This document shows, one piece after another, positions 20,940 through 23,160 of a stretch of 23,160 bases of DNA; within the stretch, counting starts at the first letter, position 1, and every line of letters starts with the position of its first letter. The stretch is taken from positions 1-23,160 of the forward strand of contig JAEYYL010000141.1 in NCBI GenBank assembly GCA_023430825.1. The letters are read 5' to 3'. The notes under the pieces were generated by a model. The model saw only the letters and a program-made list of their open reading frames with translations. It was not told the origin of the DNA and searched no databases. This DNA comes from Verrucomicrobiota bacterium (GTDB taxonomy: Bacteria; Verrucomicrobiota; Verrucomicrobiia; Opitutales; Opitutaceae). The translations under genes and the position numbers were made by a program.

Positions 20940-21557
20940 TTAAGATGGGTTGGCGGTGCCGGATTTCATCAGGCGAAGTTTCTCGGAAAGAATCGCGGCG
21001 CGGCGGGAGAGCGGCGTGCCATCGGTGCCGCTGGTCTTGCTCATCTCCTCGAAGATGGGACCGACCGTGTCGGGCTTCATGAGGAAGAGGATTTTGACGG
21101 CGGTGACGTCGTCCATCTCGCGCAGGATCGCGACGGCGGCGCGCGGGGTCAGGTTCGCGTAGGTCTGGGAAAGCGAGCGGATGTTCTTCGCCTCGTCGGC
21201 GCGGATGGCGACGACCTTCTCGGCGATTTCCTTGCGCAGGCCCTCGATCTCGCTGCGCATGGCGGCGAGTTCCGCGCGTTCGGCGGCGAGGCGTTCCTCA
21301 CCCTGCTGGAGCAGGTCGGCCTGTTTCCCGAGGCGCGCGCGCTCCTCCTTCAATTCGTTGGAAAGATTCTCGATCTCGATCGTCCAGAAATCCCAGCCCT
21401 TCTCCTTTTTCGGGGCGGCAGCGGCGGCCTTGGCGCGGGCTTCGACGACCTGCAGGACCATCGGCTGGGCGGCGCGCCAGAAGGTAAAGACGCCGAGGGC
21501 GACGGCAAAAAGGAGCGCGGCCGCGGCCGTGACGAAGGGATTGCGCAGCATGGTCAT
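20940..21557 (-). CDS. motE: MotE-like flagellar protein (MgtE/FliG N-domain family)
   Basis: The 205-aa product starts with a membrane helix (about 8-27, VTAAAALLFAVALGVFTFW). A coiled coil (about 55-125, LSNELKEERARLGKQADLLQ, then LAAERAELAAMRSEIEGLRK) follows. The C-terminal helical domain about 128-190 has LTPRAAVAILREMDDVTAVKILFLMKPDTVGPIFEEM. That layout matches the MotE/COG3334-type proteins in flagellar operons, whose C-domain resembles the N-domains of FliG and MgtE. In rhizobia MotE chaperones MotC; the role here is inferred only by family. The start at 21557 overlaps the fliJ stop as ATGA. A longer frame would run back into fliJ without family support. Confidence 0.8.
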   Translation of the reverse strand: MTMLRNPFVTAAAALLFAVALGVFTFWRAAQPMVLQVVEARAKAAAAAPKKEKGWDFWTIEIENLSNELKEERARLGKQADLLQQGEERLAAERAELAAMRSEIEGLRKEIAEKVVAIRADEAKNIRSLSQTYANLTPRAAVAILREMDDVTAVKILFLMKPDTVGPIFEEMSKTSGTDGTPLSRRAAILSEKLRLMKSGTANPS

Positions 21558-22009
21558 GACGCGAAGGAAAACGGTTTGACGCGACGCCGGCTCGCGAAGT
21601 CGTCGAACCCGGCCTGCTCCTCGCGATCGCATTCGCGGCGGTGCGTGGTGCGCGCCTTGGTTTCGAGGCGCTCGACGATTTCAACCTTGCGGTGGGCTTC
21701 GAGGTAGTCGCTGCGGCGCGCCTGCATCTCGTCGCGCGCGGCGATCACGCGGCGCTCGGTTTCGCCCTCGGCAGCGCATTCGCGGCGGTAGTCGGACAGC
21801 AGCAACGCGGCCTCCGCTGCGCGGAAGCTGCTCTTGCGGCCGGAGAACAGCGCGGCTTCGAGGGCACGCATGCGGACGCGGGTGCGCGCGAGTTCCTCCT
21901 CGGCCTGGACATACCGGTGCACGGCGGCCGCGAACGCTTCGCGGGCGCGGGCTTCCTGATGGGCGCGCAGCACGGCCACCGGGCGAAGGGGAAAACGGAA
22001 GCGCTTCAT
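21554..22009 (-). CDS. fliJ: Flagellar export chaperone FliJ
   Basis: The 151-aa product is nearly all charged helix, in keeping with the FliJ antiparallel coiled coil. The start MKRFRFPLRPVAVLRAHQE is a family hallmark. The rest (EEELARTRVRMRALEAAL, then RRVIAARDEMQARRSDYLEAHRKVEIVERLETK) has regular heptads. FliJ sits in the FliI ring as a central stalk and escorts export. The identity is supported by the 4-bp ATGA overlap with fliI, its usual partner. Confidence 0.9.
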   Translation of the reverse strand: MKRFRFPLRPVAVLRAHQEARAREAFAAAVHRYVQAEEELARTRVRMRALEAALFSGRKSSFRAAEAALLLSDYRRECAAEGETERRVIAARDEMQARRSDYLEAHRKVEIVERLETKARTTHRRECDREEQAGFDDFASRRRVKPFSFAS

Positions 22010-23160
22010 GCGAGGATTTGTTTGAGATTGAGAAAGCTCTGCGCTCTCGGGGTGTGCTCCTGCACCGACTGGCGCAGGAAGTTCTTCAACGGCTCGTGCA
22101 GCGCGATCGCGCGATCGAGCGCGCCGTTCGATCCCTTTTGATACGCGCCGATAGACACGAGGTCCTCGTTTTTTCGATACAGCGCGAGCTGCTCGCGCGC
22201 GCGGCCGGCGAGCGCCACCTCGTCGGGCGTGCAGACCTCGCGCGTCAGACGGCTCACGCTCTCGAGCACGTCGATCGCCGGGTAATGGTTGAAATGCGCG
22301 AGCTGGCGCGAGAGCACGATGTGGCCGTCGAGGATACCGCGCACCGCGTCGGCCACGGGCTCGTTCATGTCGTCGCCTTCGACCAGCACGGTGTAGAGCG
22401 CGGTGATCGCGCCCTGCTCGCCCGCGCCGGCGCGCTCGAGCAGCCGCGGCAGCATGGCAAAAACGGACGGCGTGTAGCCGCGCGTCGCCGGGGGCTCGCC
22501 GATGGCTAGGCCGATCTCGCGTTGCGCCATCGCAAAACGCGTCACCGAGTCCATCATCAACAGGACGTTCTTGCCCTGGTCGCGCCAGGCCTCGGCGATC
22601 GCCGTCGCGGTGAACGCGGCGCGCAGGCGCAGCGGCGCCGGCGTGTCGGACGTCGCCACGACCACGATCGAGCGCTTCATGCCCTCGGGGCCGAGATCCT
22701 TTTCGATGAATTCGCGCACTTCGCGACCGCGCTCGCCGACGAGCGCGACGACGACCACGTCGGCTTCGGAGCCGCGCGCGATCATGCCCATCAGCGTGGA
22801 TTTGCCGACGCCGGAGCCGGCGAAGAGGCCGAGGCGCTGGCCGCGGCCGAAAGGCGTAAACGCGTCGAGGGCGCGCACGCCGGTCTGAAAGGCATCGTGA
22901 ATCCGCTGGCGGCGCAACGGGTGCGGCGGCGTGGCGTTCTGGCCGAGCGCGCGATCGACCGGCATCAGGCCGAGGCCATCGAATGGACGCCCGAGCGCAT
23001 CGATCACGCGGCCGAGCATCTCCGGGCCGGGCCGCGGCAGCGCGGGCCGTTCCGACGCGGCGACTTCGCAGCCGACATGCAGGCCCGCCGCATCGCCGAG
23101 CGGCATGAGCAGCACGCGATGTTCGCGGAAGCCGACGACTTCCGCGCGCACGCTGAACTC
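22006..23160 (-). CDS. fliI: Flagellum-specific ATPase FliI, partial (5' end outside window)
   Basis: The frame is open to the right edge (reading EFSVRAEVVGFREH at the border), giving 384 visible residues. Comparison with the usual length of about 440 suggests some 50-70 N-terminal residues are missing. A GTG at 23151 is internal, not the start. Motifs are the Walker A GLFAGSGVGKSTL, the GERGREVREFIE stretch and the Walker B region VLLMMDSVTRFAMAQREIG. GEPPATRGYTPSVFAMLPRLLERAG, typical of FliI, follows. FliI is the ATPase of the type III export apparatus, working with FliH and FliJ. The stop overlaps the fliJ ATG. Confidence 0.96.
   Translation of the reverse strand, partial: EFSVRAEVVGFREHRVLLMPLGDAAGLHVGCEVAASERPALPRPGPEMLGRVIDALGRPFDGLGLMPVDRALGQNATPPHPLRRQRIHDAFQTGVRALDAFTPFGRGQRLGLFAGSGVGKSTLMGMIARGSEADVVVVALVGERGREVREFIEKDLGPEGMKRSIVVVATSDTPAPLRLRAAFTATAIAEAWRDQGKNVLLMMDSVTRFAMAQREIGLAIGEPPATRGYTPSVFAMLPRLLERAGAGEQGAITALYTVLVEGDDMNEPVADAVRGILDGHIVLSRQLAHFNHYPAIDVLESVSRLTREVCTPDEVALAGRAREQLALYRKNEDLVSIGAYQKGSNGALDRAIALHEPLKNFLRQSVQEHTPRAQSFLNLKQILA

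Noticed and set aside
23149..23151. GTG as the start of fliI.
   Set aside because: The frame stays open to the window edge and FliI proteins have further N-terminal sequence, so the true start lies outside.
1..23160. CRISPR array, tRNA, rRNA or prophage genes.
   Set aside because: No regularly spaced repeats with unique spacers, no clover-leaf or rRNA sequence and no phage genes were seen; the window is filled by flagellar genes.

Overview
The window is one densely packed flagellar locus in which every credible gene lies on the minus strand, so transcription runs from the right edge to the left edge. The DNA is very GC-rich, and this leaves long open but meaningless frames on the opposite strand. 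FlgA, FlgH and FlgI (P- and L-ring parts) imply a Gram-negative, outer-membrane-bearing bacterium. The gene order, alanine-rich insertions, weak Shine-Dalgarno sequences and intergenic repeats suggest a verrucomicrobial (Opitutaceae-like) chromosome. That placement is inference, since no rRNA or taxonomic marker is present.

Layout in transcription order, right to left. (1) 23160-20940: fliI (5' end outside the window), fliJ and a motE-like gene, all joined by 4-bp ATGA overlaps. (2) 20878-17345: fliK, flgD and flgE, for hook length control, hook cap and hook. (3) 17292-12783: fliL, fliM, fliN, fliO, fliP, fliQ and fliR, for the motor switch and export gate. (4) 12581-7107: flhB, flhA, an unusual flhF, a 79-aa membrane protein and the sigma factor fliA. 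(5) 6979-4912: motA, motB and an 85-aa cysteine-containing protein overlapping motB. (6) 4629-1: flgF, flgG, flgA, flgH, flgI and the start of flgJ (cut by the left edge), for the distal rod and the P and L rings. Flagellin, chemotaxis genes, the proximal rod, fliF/fliG/fliH and flhG are not in the window.

The most interesting signal is regulatory. Three near-identical sigma54-type -24/-12 elements (TTGGCATC-N6/7-TGCTAA) occur. Two sit just before flgF and flhB; the third is inside fliK, in front of an in-frame ATG that would give a 196-aa C-terminal FliK fragment. In all three the spacing to the ATG is the same, so the predicted 5' leader is only 4-5 nt. Each is preceded by a similar 14-bp element (CGGCAA-N2-TTT-K-CC), centred about 139 bp upstream in two cases and about 85 bp in the third. 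This would suit an NtrC-family activator.

Other points of note are an FlhF whose GTPase motifs are all altered, with a small membrane protein in the place where flhG is often found. The cysteine-containing 85-aa protein is translationally coupled to motB. FlgE carries an alanine/threonine-rich insert of about 135 residues. At least five gene junctions are filled with short-unit tandem or inverted repeats, each built from a different word, and several abut a start codon.
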